A DNA stretch of 64,000 nt from NCBI GenBank assembly GCA_022836915.1, contig CP094668.1, forward strand, positions 1,798,001 to 1,862,000, written 5' to 3'. The notes under the pieces were generated by a model that was not told where the DNA came from, ran no database searches, and saw only the letters and a list, made by a program, of their open reading frames with translations. Positions 1-10,984 of this stretch are shown here, piece by piece. This DNA comes from Paenibacillus sp. OVF10 (GTDB taxonomy: Bacteria > Bacillota > Bacilli > Paenibacillales > Paenibacillaceae). The translations under genes and the position numbers were made by a program. Position 1 is the stretch's first letter; every line of letters begins with the position of its first letter.

Positions 1-2
1 CG

Positions 3-59
3 TACCAGGAAATGGCCAAAGCGTACGATCAATTCAATCAACCTACAATAACGGAATAG
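3..59 (+). CDS. C-terminal end of an upstream gene (partial)
   Basis: Only the last 18 codons are in the window, ending ...FNQPTITE and TAG at 57-59. The next gene starts 10 bases later behind its own ribosome binding site, so the two are probably co-transcribed. The fragment is too short to assign a family. Confidence 0.5.
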   Translation, partial: YQEMAKAYDQFNQPTITE

Positions 60-69
60 AGGAGAAACG

Positions 70-2157
70 ATGAAGAGCCCAATAACCGAGCAGGAACATC
101 GTCCATGGTGGCAGCAGCCGCTAAGCATCATCCAGCCCAATATGCAGGTCAAGGATACGGCAAAGATTAATCCCGAAAAGCTTGCGGATCAGATCATGGA
201 GATGGGCGCCAATGCGATGGTGTTCAATACCGGTGGGATCTATGCCTGGTATTCATCCCAAGTGAATTTTCATGTGCATAATGGCTATTTGTCCCGAGAC
301 AGTGATCTGCTGGGGAGTTGATCGACAGTTGTCATCAGCGGGGAATTCGATTTATCGCCCGCTTTGATTTCAGCAAGGCAGAGGACTCCGTCTATCTGCA
401 GCGGCCCCAATGGTTTGCACGTAAGGAAGGAGGGCAACCGGATATTATTGGGGCTACACGCCCGGGTCATTGGCCGCTTCTCATGTCGACCTGCATTAAC
501 GGGGGTTATCGGAACGAGGAATTGGCTGTTCCAGTCATTCGGGAGGCGCTGGAACGTTATGAGATCGACGGTGTTTTCTTTAACGCCCCCGGATATGTCT
601 TCTGCCAATGCTCCAAATGTCAGGAGAAATATAGAGGTCTATATGGTGCGGATCTGCCTGGAACGTCTGCCGAGCTCGAGCCCGATTTTGCTGCACGTTG
701 CTTCGATGATAATCTGGGACGGATGTATCAGGAGATTAAGACTGTCCGACCTGAAGTACCAATGATTCTGTACTATAATCTGCACCGGGATCATCTGGAG
801 AAGAGGGTTTCCATTACGGATATGCTCTGCACGGAGCCACAGGATGTCCTGTCACTGGGACATACACGTATACCGGAATTTTGGCAGCCGGCGCTTAGTA
901 TCAAAGTGGGGCGCTCCGTTCCTGGACGTCCAGATCCCTTCGGCATCATTCATTCCTGTCCGGGGATGGACTGGCGCCACACGGGGCTTCCACCAGCCGA
1001 GTACCGGTTCTGGCTCTCGCAGATCCCGGCCAATGGAGGCCAACTCTGGCACTCCCTGACCGGAATTCCGGATACAATTACGGATAAGCGAATCTTGCGT
1101 ACGGTGAGGGAAGTCAACACGGATGCGGCAAAACTTGCTTCATATATGGACGGTGCACGGCCGGTATGTCAGGTAGCATTACTGTGGAATGCAGACCGTT
1201 CTGCAGAAGGTCTGGCTGAAGCGCTGATTCATAAGCAAATTCCGTTTGATGTGATTCTGCCGGAACAGTTGGCAAGCGTGGATCTGCAGCGGTACCAGGT
1301 CATTCTTTTGCCTGAAGGATGCACGTATCCGCCTAATTTTGCAAAAACGTTACATGAATATGTGAGTCAAGGAGGCAGTGTGTTTGCAGAAGGGCAGTTG
1401 CCCGTGGAAGAAAAGCAGAGCAAGTCCCTTATGGCTGATCTGTTCGGTATTACCGGGGAAATGCAGGAGAGTGAGTATTTATTCGCTTCTTATTTGCGCT
1501 TCGAATCTTCGGCACTTGTAGGCATAGACACACCTAAGGGCACGAACCCATTGCAGCGTGAATTGGAAGAGACCGAACTTATCCCCCATCGCGGCAAGGT
1601 AATGTACTGCCAACCGATCGATACAGACGTACAGGTATTGGCAACATTGGTGCCTCCATTTTCTCCTTTGGAAAGTGTCGGCGCACCTCCTGAACGTGCT
1701 TCACTGGCTGTGAAGCAGACGGATCTGCCGCTGGCACTGCTTCGTACACTTGGAGGGGGAAGGCGTGTTATTTACCTTTTTCGCTTAGCAGTCTAATCCA
1801 GGAATTTAAGCTGGAGGAACATTTCAGACTCTTTGCTAACGCCGTAGACCTTCTGCTGGATGGAAAGGCAACGGTATCTGTGACAGCAATTCCGGGACTA
1901 CAATTAACGGTTTTTCGCAAAGACGACGAGCTGCTTATTCATCTGGTCAACGGAGCAGGACGCAGACCATTGTCTTCCGTCCTTCCGCTCCACGATATTG
2001 AGATTACGGTGGGCTCTGGTGAGGGAGTCCTGCAGGAGAAGCGGAAGCCTTAATTACCGAAAATCTTCTGAAAACGCAATGGGTTGAAGGTGAATTGAAA
2101 ATAAACGTTCCCCGACTTGATGTTTGGGAGTGTATCCGCATACCGCTCTTGATATAA
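70..2157 (+). CDS. Putative GHL6-type glycoside hydrolase (three apparent frameshifts)
   Basis: About 696 aa after repair. The N-terminal half (PWWQQPLSIIQPNMQVKD, FNTGGIYAWYSSQV, IRFIARFDFSKA, YEIDGVFFNAPGYVFCQCSKC) reads like a TIM-barrel 'hypothetical glycosyl hydrolase 6' domain. The second half (VCQVALLWNADRSAEGL, VILLPEGCTYP) resembles the trimerisation/amidotransferase-like domain seen in beta-galactosidase-like enzymes. ATG at 70 follows GAGGAG. The frame is lost in G4 at 312-315, in T5 at 1777-1781, and near 2036-2040 (AA for AAA). The final frame ends ...KINVPRLDVWECIRIPLLI at 2157. Substrate unknown; no signal peptide, so an intracellular glycosidase acting on imported oligosaccharides is the inference. 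A membrane AraC regulator follows. Confidence 0.7.
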
Positions 2158-2211
2158 TGAACCCTAATAGTTGAGGGTAATGAGCATAAGGCAGCACACG
2201 GGGGTGAATCC

Positions 2212-4543
2212 ATGAGACGTATCATGCATACCGTCCAATCCATATTGGATCGCTGGTTCGCAACGAATGGGTATTTGAAAAGGCTGATCTGGCTGGGCTG
2301 CATGTCGGTGGTCATTCCGGTGGTGCTTGCCGGAAGTGCTTATTATCATTTTTCTATGATCAAGTTGACCGGTCAGTTTCAGGATAACAACATGGCCTCT
2401 CTTAATTTGCTCAAAGACCGGGTCGAGAACATTCTGTCCAATATTGAGCATGAATCGATGCAGCTCGCCAGTGGTCCCTTGATGCGTAATGCACTGGGGA
2501 ATGCCAATTATGAGAGCGATTACTTTCTGCATCTGGATCTGCTGGAGTTGTTTCAACTTCACAAAAACACCAATAATCTTATTGAAGAAATGATCTATTT
2601 TGACGGCAAAACGGATATGGTTTTATCCCATTATTATGGATTGGTCCCGTTGGTAGATTACCGAGAGAAGCAGGATATGAAGGTCGCGCTTGAAGGAAGC
2701 CAAGGGGCAGGATGGATGTATCTGCCAGGGTCCGGAGAGGCGGGTTATATCTCCTATGTCAGACAACTGCCGATCATGGGTCAGGGGCCACCCAGTGGGG
2801 TGATCATTCTGCAGATGAAAGAACAGGCATTGCGAAGTCTGCTACGAAGTTATTCCGTTAGTCTGGAAGATCAGTCCCTGGCGATCTTGAATTCAGATCA
2901 ACGAATTATTTTGCATACAGACGGACCCCAGGCGATTGGTACAGCGGCGTCTGATGATGCCATATTACAGCAGATTGCGTATCTGGAGGAGGGAAAGGTC
3001 AGGGCATGACGTACTAAAGGGAGAGCAGGGTAACGAACTTGTGGCTTATGTGGGGGCATCAATGGGAAGAACCTATGTGTCCCAGTTGCCGGAGCGGGAG
3101 ATGATTGCCCAGTTGAACTGGATTCGCGTATTAATCCTGATCTGTGTGTCGATCTTTGTGTTCGTTGGATTACTGCTTACCTGGTTCAGCTCACGGCTGG
3201 CCTATAATCCAATTCAACAGTTGCTGCGTTACGGAGAACATCTGCGCAGAAATGGGCAGGAGTCAACTCCCCAAGGGAACGAAATTGAATATATCAGGTC
3301 TTCACTTAGTTATCTCAACGACCAGACGGAGAAGCTTAATCGTTATATTGAGGGCATACAACCTGATTTGCGTGATCGTTTCTTTCAGAAGCTCTTGCAA
3401 TTCAGCGGTTCATGGAGAGGCACTCCGTTTGCTGAGGAATGCGCCAGACATGATGTTTCAACCGAAGGACAGTACATTGTGCTGGTGGTGAAAGTAGAGA
3501 ATCTGGTGAAGAAGAAACGTTTTTTACCAAGTGAAGGTCCTGTCATTGTTTTCGCTTTGAAAAATGTAATGGATGAACTGCTCAGTCAGAATGATGATCT
3601 TAAAGGATACGTGGTGGATAAAAATGATAGTGACTCGGTAGCGATATTACACTTTGATGCAGAGATGTCTTCTGTTGATATAAGGCAGAGGGTATGTCGC
3701 TATGCAGAGGATATTCATGATGCTCTGAATCAGTACCTCTCCTTCTCTGCTACGGTTGGTGTGGGCCGTTCAGTTCAACTTGAAACTGTAGCAGAGTCGT
3801 TCAGGGAAGCACAGCTTGCGCTGCAATACCGATTGTTTGACGATGCGGAGAATGTCCTGTTTTACGAAGATATTGTAGCGATCGAGCGAAATCCGGTGTT
3901 TATGTATCCACGAGAGATGGAGACGGAGATGATGGAGTCATTATGGAATGGCACCCTTTCCGAAGCTGAAGATGTACTTCACAGGTTTTCCAAAAGGGTC
4001 CGTGGTTCCGAATCGTATACAATCATGATCCAGGGCTACCACATGCTGTTGTCGGCCATTATTCAATATATGGAAACCAAAGGGCCAGGCATGCTTGAAC
4101 GTCTTGGTGGCAACTTGTTCGATCAGTTGCAGGAAAATCAGACGTCACGAGAGATGCATGATTGGTTTATTGGTGTGTTGTTTCCACTATGCATAGAGAT
4201 CAGTCAAGACCTCCGTACACATTCATCCCGTCATATTGTGCAGCGTGTATGCGAGCACCTTAACTTTCAACCTGAAGGTGTCCAATCCCTCTCGGATTGT
4301 GCGGAACTCGTGAACGTCAGCCCCTCCTATCTGAGCAGGCTTTTCAAGAAGGAGATGGGAGTATCCTTTATCGAATATCTGATGAATATGAAAGTGCAAA
4401 AAGCAAAGCAACTGCTAAAGGACACCGATTGTACCATTACAGAAATTGCTGAAAAGGTAGGCTATTCTGAACGTAATTTGAACCGTGCGTTTCAACGTTT
4501 CGTTCATATGTCCCCGAACCAATACCGCATGTCGGTTCGCTAG
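2212..4543 (+). CDS. Membrane-anchored AraC-family transcriptional regulator (one apparent frameshift)
   Basis: About 776 aa. A first membrane segment lies near residues 24-46 (LIWLGCMSVVIPVVLAGSAY), followed by a roughly 250-residue extracytoplasmic sensor region and a second segment near 300-325 (VLILICVSIFVFVGLLLTWF). A cytoplasmic linker follows, with a CdaR/GGDEF-like stretch (FSATVGVGRSVQLETVAESF). The last ~100 residues are two AraC helix-turn-helix motifs (VSPSYLSRLFKKEMGVSF, ITEIAEKVGYSERNLNRAF). Such one-component regulators usually control neighbouring sugar genes; the flanking glycosidase is the likely target. ATG 2212 follows GGGGGTGA. The frame changes at about 2997-3004 (GGTCAGGG). 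Unlike the other shifts, it needs one base removed or two added. Confidence 0.85.
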
Positions 4544-4656
4544 ATTTGGAGACAAAAGATAGACGGCGGGGTACGAAAGCTTTAACATACAGATATAGCT
4601 ATCGATCTCAGAACAAGCACCCCACAAAACTTAGAGAAATAGGGAGGAAACCTACG

Positions 4657-5550
4657 ATGACAATAACGACTAAGGTACCTGGAGAGACTAAGGTTGGCTT
4701 TATTGGTACAGGCGTGATGGGTAAAAGCATGGCTGGGCACATCCAGAGAGCAGGGTATCCGCTGCATGTGTACACGCGAACTGCTGCCAAAGCGGAAGCG
4801 TTGGTTAAAGAGGGTGCCGTATGGCATGACACTCCAGGCAAACTGGCTGCCGCGTGTGATGTCATCATCACGATGGTGGGGTATCCGAAGGATGTGGAGG
4901 AGATTTATCTCGGTGAGGATGGGCTTGTAGCCAATGCGAAACCGGGTTCATATCTGATTGATATGACAACATCCAGTCCGTTACTGGCTGCACGAATCTT
5001 TGAAGCTGCGGAAGCCAAAGGACTGCATGCACTGGACGCACCTGTGTCGGGCGGTGATATCGGAGCGCAGAACGCGAAGCTGTCCATTATGGTTGGTGGT
5101 AGTTCGGAGGCCTTTGAAGCCGTGCGTCCGCTGTTTGAGCAGATGGGCAGCAACATTGTGCTGCAAGGCAAGGCGGGAGCCGGACAGCATACCAAAATGT
5201 GCAACCAAATTGCCATTGCCTCTGGCATGATGGGCGTATGCGAAGCACTAGCCTATGCCAAGACGTCTGGTCTGGACGCGGAGACCGTGCTGAAGAGCAT
5301 TGCTACCGGTGCAGCCGGAAGCTGGTCACTCAGCAATCTCGGTCCGCGCATGATCGCAGGCGATTATGAGCCTGGATTCTATGTGAAACATTTTATCAAA
5401 GACATGGGAATTGCACTGGAGTCTGCAAAAGCGATGGGCATGAAAACACCTGGGTTGGCTCTGGCCGAATCTCTGTATCAGGAAATAGCGAATAATGGTC
5501 TGGAAGAGAAGGGTACACAGGTGCTCTACACCTATTATCTTCAGGCTTAA
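4657..5550 (+). CDS. NAD(P)-dependent beta-hydroxyacid dehydrogenase (3-hydroxyisobutyrate dehydrogenase/tartronate semialdehyde reductase family)
   Basis: 297 aa. The N-terminal Rossmann motif is VGFIGTGVMGKSMAGHI. The family substrate motif DAPVSGGDIGAQNAKL lies near residue 130 and the catalytic-lysine region GQHTKMCNQ near 180. The all-alpha C-terminal domain is complete (FYVKHFIKDMGIALE). Family members reversibly oxidise 3-hydroxyacids such as 3-hydroxyisobutyrate or glycerate; the substrate here cannot be told. I chose ATG 4657 because AGGGAGG (4641-4647) sits correctly upstream; the frame is open further upstream but has no ribosome binding site there. A strong hairpin terminator follows. 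Confidence 0.88.
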   Translation: MTITTKVPGETKVGFIGTGVMGKSMAGHIQRAGYPLHVYTRTAAKAEALVKEGAVWHDTPGKLAAACDVIITMVGYPKDVEEIYLGEDGLVANAKPGSYLIDMTTSSPLLAARIFEAAEAKGLHALDAPVSGGDIGAQNAKLSIMVGGSSEAFEAVRPLFEQMGSNIVLQGKAGAGQHTKMCNQIAIASGMMGVCEALAYAKTSGLDAETVLKSIATGAAGSWSLSNLGPRMIAGDYEPGFYVKHFIKDMGIALESAKAMGMKTPGLALAESLYQEIANNGLEEKGTQVLYTYYLQA

Positions 5551-5562
5551 CATCCAAGAGAA

Positions 5563-5610
5563 CAGCAGCGTATTCTTTTTCTATTCAGGAAAGGGTTGCG
5601 CTGCTTTTTT
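5563..5610 (+). terminator. Rho-independent terminator
   Basis: AGCAGCG (5564-5570) pairs with CGCTGCT (5599-5605), followed by a T run. It lies directly behind the dehydrogenase gene. Confidence 0.8.
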
Positions 5611-5827
5611 CAATTTTGCGGTTTGTTTATGCGTCTAAAGTCACGGAATTGGTTAAATGTTCATATGTACTTTGCGTTTTAGAGAGATTTTGATCGTTTT
5701 CCCTTTATTTTTACCCCGCTTTATCCGACATAAGTAATAGAAGTTTACATAATGAATGTGTCAAAGGATGTTATTCCTCCTGTAATGGTCACCCGTAACC
5801 CACACTATAATAGAACGGAGCTTGCCC

Positions 5828-6559
5828 ATGTTCAAGAAAATCCTGTCTCTGTTCAAGACACAACCAGAGCTTGCGAACCAGATTACAGCCTCCGCTTCAG
5901 CGTTACCATCGACGACAGCCATTCCCCCGCGTATGGTCCGTAGTAAGCGCAAGAAAAAAGCGGAAGGGGATTGGACACGTCAGCCGGAGGAGCCTAGTAC
6001 AGCAGATCAGCTGATTGGTCTTCCAAGTCAATATAAAGTGCTGAACGACCTGCTCGTTACCAATCCAAAGTCACGCTCCGGTTATTCGCAGATTGATCAT
6101 GTCGTGATCGGCCCTCGGGCAATCTTTGTGATCGAAACCCGAAATCTGACGACAGGTGAGATTCGCGGCGGACGAAGAGAGGCTAATTGGTCGGTCAGCA
6201 GCAGTCGGGTCAAAATGTACAATCCACTCATGCAGCATCGTGCCCATGTGGAAGCTATCCATGCACACCTCGGAGACTACAAAAGAGTACGCCTCGTCTC
6301 CATGGTGACCTTTACCAACCGTTGCCGCATCAGTGTTGATCCTGCTGTGAGGTATGTGAATTCGGATGAACTGATCATCTACGATCATGAATTGGTGGAA
6401 ACGATTCAGCGCAAGACGGAACGACTTGAGACTGAGGTTCCCGAAACCGTATTTCAAGAGAAGGATATCCAGGCGATCTACGCTCTGTTATCATCGGTCA
6501 ATTCCACCGATCCTCAGATTCGGTCAGAGCATATGGAGAAGGCTAAAGGTATCAAATAA
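5828..6559 (+). CDS. NERD-domain protein
   Basis: 243 aa. The middle of the protein (residues ~55-180) matches the nuclease-related NERD domain: LPSQYKVLNDLLV, SRSGYSQIDHVVIGPRAIFV, ETRNLTTGEIRGG, then a basic W-containing segment. An E is kept in 'VIET' where active homologues have VE(T/V)K. NERD domains are predicted to be nuclease-fold; function in bacilli is unknown. The N-terminus is basic (MFKKILSLFK, then VRSKRKKK) with no clear signal peptide. ATG 5828 is preferred over the in-frame TTG at 5822 because GGAG at 5817-5820 gives 7-nt spacing. A single-gene unit with its own terminator. Confidence 0.75.
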   Translation: MFKKILSLFKTQPELANQITASASALPSTTAIPPRMVRSKRKKKAEGDWTRQPEEPSTADQLIGLPSQYKVLNDLLVTNPKSRSGYSQIDHVVIGPRAIFVIETRNLTTGEIRGGRREANWSVSSSRVKMYNPLMQHRAHVEAIHAHLGDYKRVRLVSMVTFTNRCRISVDPAVRYVNSDELIIYDHELVETIQRKTERLETEVPETVFQEKDIQAIYALLSSVNSTDPQIRSEHMEKAKGIK

Positions 6560-6571
6560 TTACGCTTCACG

Positions 6572-6604
6572 AACACTGTTGTCCATACGGGCGGCAGTGT
6601 TTTT
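6572..6604 (+). terminator. Rho-independent terminator
   Basis: AACACTG (6572-6578) pairs with CAGTGTT (6595-6601), followed by T residues, just after the NERD gene. Confidence 0.75.
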
Positions 6605-6824
6605 GTGTTGCGGTGGTAGTTAATGTGCGAGTAGTAAAAGGCTTTAGACACAGGTATATCGTCGTATACAACCGATGTTTAACTTATGATAGAATGTAGA
6701 CCATGTCCAATTGTGTGAATCAAGCATGTTATATGAAAGGATATTTTTGTAAGTAAGTGTTCAAGTCTTGGAGCAGAGGTTAATGGTTCTCAGGAATATA
6801 CATACGATAGGGGAAGATTATACG

Positions 6825-7714
6825 ATGAAATGGAATTATACGATAAAGACGTTCACAGTTATGCTCGGTTTGGCAGCGATTCTGACAGCTTGTGGTGGCG
6901 GAGCGAAAGAGACGTCATCGCCGGAGTCTGCTTCCGGTACAGAAGTTGCTTCGTCAGAGACAAGTAGCTCAAATGCGACCGTAACGGAAACCGCAGCAAC
7001 CGGTTCGAATGGGAGTGAGGAGACAGGTTCAACTACAGAAGAATCTTCTTCAGCCGACGACGGCAAGATTGGAAAGGACTCCACATTGGAAGAGTTGAAG
7101 CAGCAGTATGCCGATAAGCTCGGTTATATCCGTATCCCGCTTACGGATCATCCAGTGCGTCGGGTCAGTGAGGCGGGTTCCAAAAATATTAATGTAGCCA
7201 ATTATAGCGATGCCGTTGTGGACATGAATGCAGAGGTTCCAATTCATTCCGATTCGCAGCGGTTAATTGATGATGCTTTTCCTTTTTTACGACCGTACAA
7301 GCACCAGATGAATCTTATATAACTTGGGAAGAAGCAACCAATCTGGAGCGTGCCATGGTGAAAACACTGTTTATCGCCCGTGAAGGTCTGCTGATCACCG
7401 AAGATGCGATGAAAAATAAGGATTATAGCAGTACATCGTTCCAGGATTCCAAGGATTTCTTCAGGGTGACAGCGAAATTTGAATCCATGGCACCTGTTGC
7501 ACAACATCCGCGTGACATCACGTTGAGTACGCTATACGACAAGGCCCGCACGTCGTGGGGCAAGCTTGCTGCGATGGACCCGGAGCAGGATGAAGCGGCG
7601 TTTGCCGAGATGTATAAGACGACGAGAACCGATGCCAATAATGCCATGGGGTTGCTTAATGTTCTGTTGTCTACGAATGAGGAAGAACGGATCAAAGAGA
7701 TTTACGGGGAATAA
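6825..7714 (+). CDS. Lipoprotein of unknown function (one apparent frameshift)
   Basis: About 296 aa. The N-terminus MKWNYTIKTFTVMLGLAAIL leads to lipobox LTAC at about residue 23, then a Ser/Thr/Glu-rich linker of about 60 residues. A folded domain follows (STLEELKQQYADKLGYIRIP ... ATNLERAMVKTLFIAREGLL ... KIYGE-like end). The reading frame changes near 7292-7295 (ACCG), where adding one C joins the halves as ..FPFLRPVQAPDESY... ATG 6825 has AGGGGAAG upstream. I recognise no domain; expected to be anchored on the outer face of the membrane. Confidence 0.65.
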
Positions 7715-7890
7715 AAATGCCGTGATTCAGAGTTAATCTGGATCATCCCGGTAACATGTCTGGATCACATGCCTTCAAACTCTGACTACCGATTGAAGCG
7801 GGGTCAGGGTTTTTCTGGTTTTTTCCAATAGGTGTATGATATGTTTTTAGGTGTAAGACATGTACGGAATATAGGTGAGGTGTGTGAAAG

Positions 7891-9717
7891 ATGTGGTGGA
7901 TGAACTTTTGTAAACGCTTTAAATTCAAAACGAAGCTAATCTTGTTTTTATCTACCGCAACGGTCTTAATCTCCGGAATCACAGGATTGATCACCTATCG
8001 CATTCATATCGACCTGTTCAATGAAGAGGTCAGTCGCCAGTATAGTCTTACCGCAGAGCAGATTCTTGCACGTCTGGATTCCAGGGTACACGACATGTAT
8101 AAAGTCACCGATTATATCACACTGAATCCCTCCGTAAAAAATGCCATCAAAGCACAGACCTCCGGCATCTCGTCCTATGATCAGATGAAGCTAGAAGATG
8201 AACTGGATGATCAGTTGTATCAGGTAAGGCTGGATGCACCGGAGATCATGGGGCTCCGCATATATGACCTGAAGGAAAACATATTTAATCTCGGCGCCTT
8301 TGCTGGCTCATTTCAACAGATGGATCCTTCCTATCTGGCAGAGATGGTTCATAGACTGGAAGGAACGGGCGGCGAATATGGTTGGAATCGTTTGGGGCCG
8401 GATGCCTTCTTGCAGGAGGAACAATCCAATTGGATTCTGGCGGGACGATTAATGCGGTCTGTTGATCTGGAGACCTATGGCGTAATGCTAATACTGTTTA
8501 ACACCTCGTTGTTCGAATCGTATCTCAAAGATCTGCGACTGAACGAGGAAGTTGCTGTCTACTTGTTTGACGCAGATGGTGAGCTTCTTTATGCATTTCA
8601 TAATCAGGATGCGGATCCACCACCACTTACCGAGCTAAGCCTAGGGGCGACTGAGATCAGGGACGAGCAGGGAACAACCCAATTGTATACGAAGCAAACG
8701 TCAGACAAAGCGGGCTTCACCCTGGTCAGCAAGGTCTCACTCGCTCAGATTCAGAACAAGGGAAAGATCATTGTAAAAGTTGCTGTGTTCTCTGCGGTAG
8801 CCAGCATATTATGCTCCTGGTTCATCATTACGGTAATTAGCGGCAGACTGTTGCGTCCACTTGCGAGTCTAGTCAACGCGATGAAAAGAGTGCGTGATGG
8901 ACAGTTCGATACACGGGTACGGATCGAGACACGGGATGAGCTCGGTTTCATCGGTGAACGATTCAATGCAATGGCTTCCCGGATTGATACGCTTATACAT
9001 GAAGTGTACGAGCGGGAACTCAGTGAAAAAGAAGCTGAACTCAAAGCTATTCAGGCCCAGCTGAATCCCCATTTTCTGTATAACACCTTGAGCATGTTTT
9101 TCTGGAAGTTCTATATGCTTGGTGATGAGAAATCGGCTCGCCTGGTCACTGCCTTGTCCGAGATGCTGCAGTATACGCTGGAACCCGTGCAGCAACTGAC
9201 GACCGTGCAGGATGAGATGAAGCAAATTGATCATTACCTGCAGATTCAGCAGGCCCGGTATCAGGAAGCTTTGTCGATTGAAATTGCCATTTCTGCTGAA
9301 TTGCTTCGCTGTCAGGTGATCCGACTGTTGCTTCAGCCCATCGTGGAGAATGTTTTTGTTCATGCCTTCTCGGACAAAAGGAACAACCGCCATCTGGAGA
9401 TTCGTGGCTCGCGGCAAAACGGGCATGAAGGAGAGCCGGATCTGCTCATCATTGAAATTTCAGATAACGGCTGCGGCATGCATGCATCGGTCATTGAACG
9501 CATTATGACGCCAGTGGCACATGCAGATGAGGAACGTCAGCACATTGGCATGCGGAGTGTACTTCGAAGAATTGAGTTGATACACGGTGAACCCTACGGT
9601 GTACAGATCGAGTCGACTGTGGGAGAGGGAACGCTAGTACGTCTTCGTTTGCCTTATCAGATCGGTGAGGACTCATGCCGGGAAATTCAGGTGACTGAGA
9701 GGAGTAGGTTCTGTTGA
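7891..9717 (+). CDS. YesM-type sensor histidine kinase
   Basis: 608 aa. First membrane segment near residues 13-35 (LILFLSTATVLISGITGLIT), extracytoplasmic sensor of about 260 residues, second segment near 292-315, then HAMP (RLLRPLASLVNAMKRVRDGQ). The His_kinase motif is AIQAQLNPHFLYNTLSMFFW, with the phospho-accepting H in NPHF. The ATPase core has IVENVFVHAF, SDNGCGM and IGMRSVLRRI. This family pairs with YesN-type AraC regulators, and the cognate gene overlaps it by 4 bases (9714). Together they most likely sense a sugar ligand and switch on the importer downstream. Confidence 0.92.
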   Translation: MWWMNFCKRFKFKTKLILFLSTATVLISGITGLITYRIHIDLFNEEVSRQYSLTAEQILARLDSRVHDMYKVTDYITLNPSVKNAIKAQTSGISSYDQMKLEDELDDQLYQVRLDAPEIMGLRIYDLKENIFNLGAFAGSFQQMDPSYLAEMVHRLEGTGGEYGWNRLGPDAFLQEEQSNWILAGRLMRSVDLETYGVMLILFNTSLFESYLKDLRLNEEVAVYLFDADGELLYAFHNQDADPPPLTELSLGATEIRDEQGTTQLYTKQTSDKAGFTLVSKVSLAQIQNKGKIIVKVAVFSAVASILCSWFIITVISGRLLRPLASLVNAMKRVRDGQFDTRVRIETRDELGFIGERFNAMASRIDTLIHEVYERELSEKEAELKAIQAQLNPHFLYNTLSMFFWKFYMLGDEKSARLVTALSEMLQYTLEPVQQLTTVQDEMKQIDHYLQIQQARYQEALSIEIAISAELLRCQVIRLLLQPIVENVFVHAFSDKRNNRHLEIRGSRQNGHEGEPDLLIIEISDNGCGMHASVIERIMTPVAHADEERQHIGMRSVLRRIELIHGEPYGVQIESTVGEGTLVRLRLPYQIGEDSCREIQVTERSRFC

Positions 9718-10777
9718 ATGGACGTATGCTCGTAGTGGATGATGAAGCATTATTTCGTCAGGGTCTGATTCATCTGGTTCGTAATAACCCCTCGGGTGGG
9801 AGGTCGTTGGGGAAGCGGCCGATGGAGAAGAAGCGATACAGGCTGTACACAGCTGCACACCTGATCTGATCATTACGGACATCAACATGCCTGTGATGGA
9901 TGGTCTAGATATGGCCGAACGCATACACGAGAGTGGACTGGACATTATGATTATCATTTTGACAGGATATCGTGAGTTCGAATATGCACAGCGTGCCATC
10001 CGGTATGGGGCAATTGAATTTTTGTTAAAGCCGTTCTCGCTTGATGAAGCATGTCAGGTGTTACAAAAGGCACATGAACGATATCGCCGAAAACAGTCCG
10101 ACATTCGGATCAGGGAACAATACAGCCAGGTGGACCGTACCGAGAGACTGCGAGAGGAACTGACTTCGTTGCTGCTCCACCATCAATTCGGAGCGATAAT
10201 GAATCGGATCGAGATGTTGCTAGAAGAAGCGTCCGGGATGAGCTTGTCACAAGGCAAAGCGGAGATTCATATGCTTATGAAGGTCATGATGGACTTACTG
10301 GTACAACAGCTTCAGCCTCAGGAATCCGGTGGTATGGACTCAACTGCCCCAGATCCACTGCTCTGGATTCATACCATACCTGAAGTCATCGCTTGGGCCA
10401 GATGCAAGAGCGAAGAGTGGGTGGATATGCTGATGCGGCTAACTCAGGAACAGCAGGATCATGTCGTTACACGAGTTATACAGTATATTGAAATGAACTA
10501 TTCCAGCACATGCACTTTGCAGGCCGTGGCTGCCCATGTTCATGTGACACCCAACTACTTGAGCCATTTGTTCAAAAAAGAGACAGGACAAGGCTTTAGC
10601 CAATATGTCAGCAAGCGCCGAATTGATAAGGCGAAGCTGCTGCTGCATAGCACTCGGCAGAGTATGGCAGATATCGCGGAACTGACCGGGTTCGATAACT
10701 CCAGTTATTTTACAACCGTATTCAAACAGATGACGGGGGTATCGCCCCGCGAATATCGCAAGCAAGTAGCCAAGTGA
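9714..10777 (+). CDS. YesN-type response regulator with AraC DNA-binding domain (one apparent frameshift)
   Basis: About 354 aa. The receiver domain starts LNGRMLVVDDEALFRQG; the phospho-acceptor Asp is in DLIITDINMP and the conserved Lys in FLLKPF. The C-terminal AraC domain has two helix-turn-helix motifs (VTPNYLSHLFKKETGQGF, MADIAELTGFDNSSYF). TTG 9714 is the likely start: it lies 9-10 nt after GAGAGGAG, overlaps the kinase stop, and the ATG at 9718 leads to an immediate stop. The frame breaks at about 9797 (GGTGGG); adding one T restores ..NPSGWEVVGEAADGEEA... Shorter than many YesN proteins because the middle linker is short. Confidence 0.88.
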
Positions 10778-10862
10778 AGTGCCCGGTAGCAATCCCTCTT
10801 GAACTGCTGCAGGGTCACAATTAAAGAGAAGCCTTCTCTTAATATCTGTTCGTTTCAAGGTC

Positions 10863-10887
10863 AACCCCACCATGTGGGGTTATTTTT
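10863..10887 (+). terminator. Rho-independent terminator
   Basis: AACCCCA (10863-10869), a 5-nt loop, TGGGGTT (10875-10881), then a T run. It separates the two-component pair from the transporter genes. Confidence 0.8.
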
Positions 10888-10923
10888 GCGTAGAAAATTA
10901 TAAAAGGATCGTTAAATAACAAA

Positions 10924-10937
10924 TGTTTACGCTTACA
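10924..10937. promoter_or_regulatory. Candidate CcpA cre site
   Basis: TGTTTACGCTTACA, read on the other strand as TGTAAGCGTAAACA, matches the cre consensus TGWAANCGNTNWCA with one mismatch. It sits about 50 bp before the importer operon start, fitting glucose repression of a sugar importer. Confidence 0.55.
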
Positions 10938-10984
10938 TTTTTATCTAAAATACAACTATGGTACATCAACAGCAGAGAGGAGTG

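Noticed and set aside
70..2157. True pseudogene status of the frameshifted genes
   Set aside because: The same kind of one-base loss occurs in about 24 genes across the window, and the protein sequence on both sides is fully conserved in style. Sequencing error is the simpler explanation.
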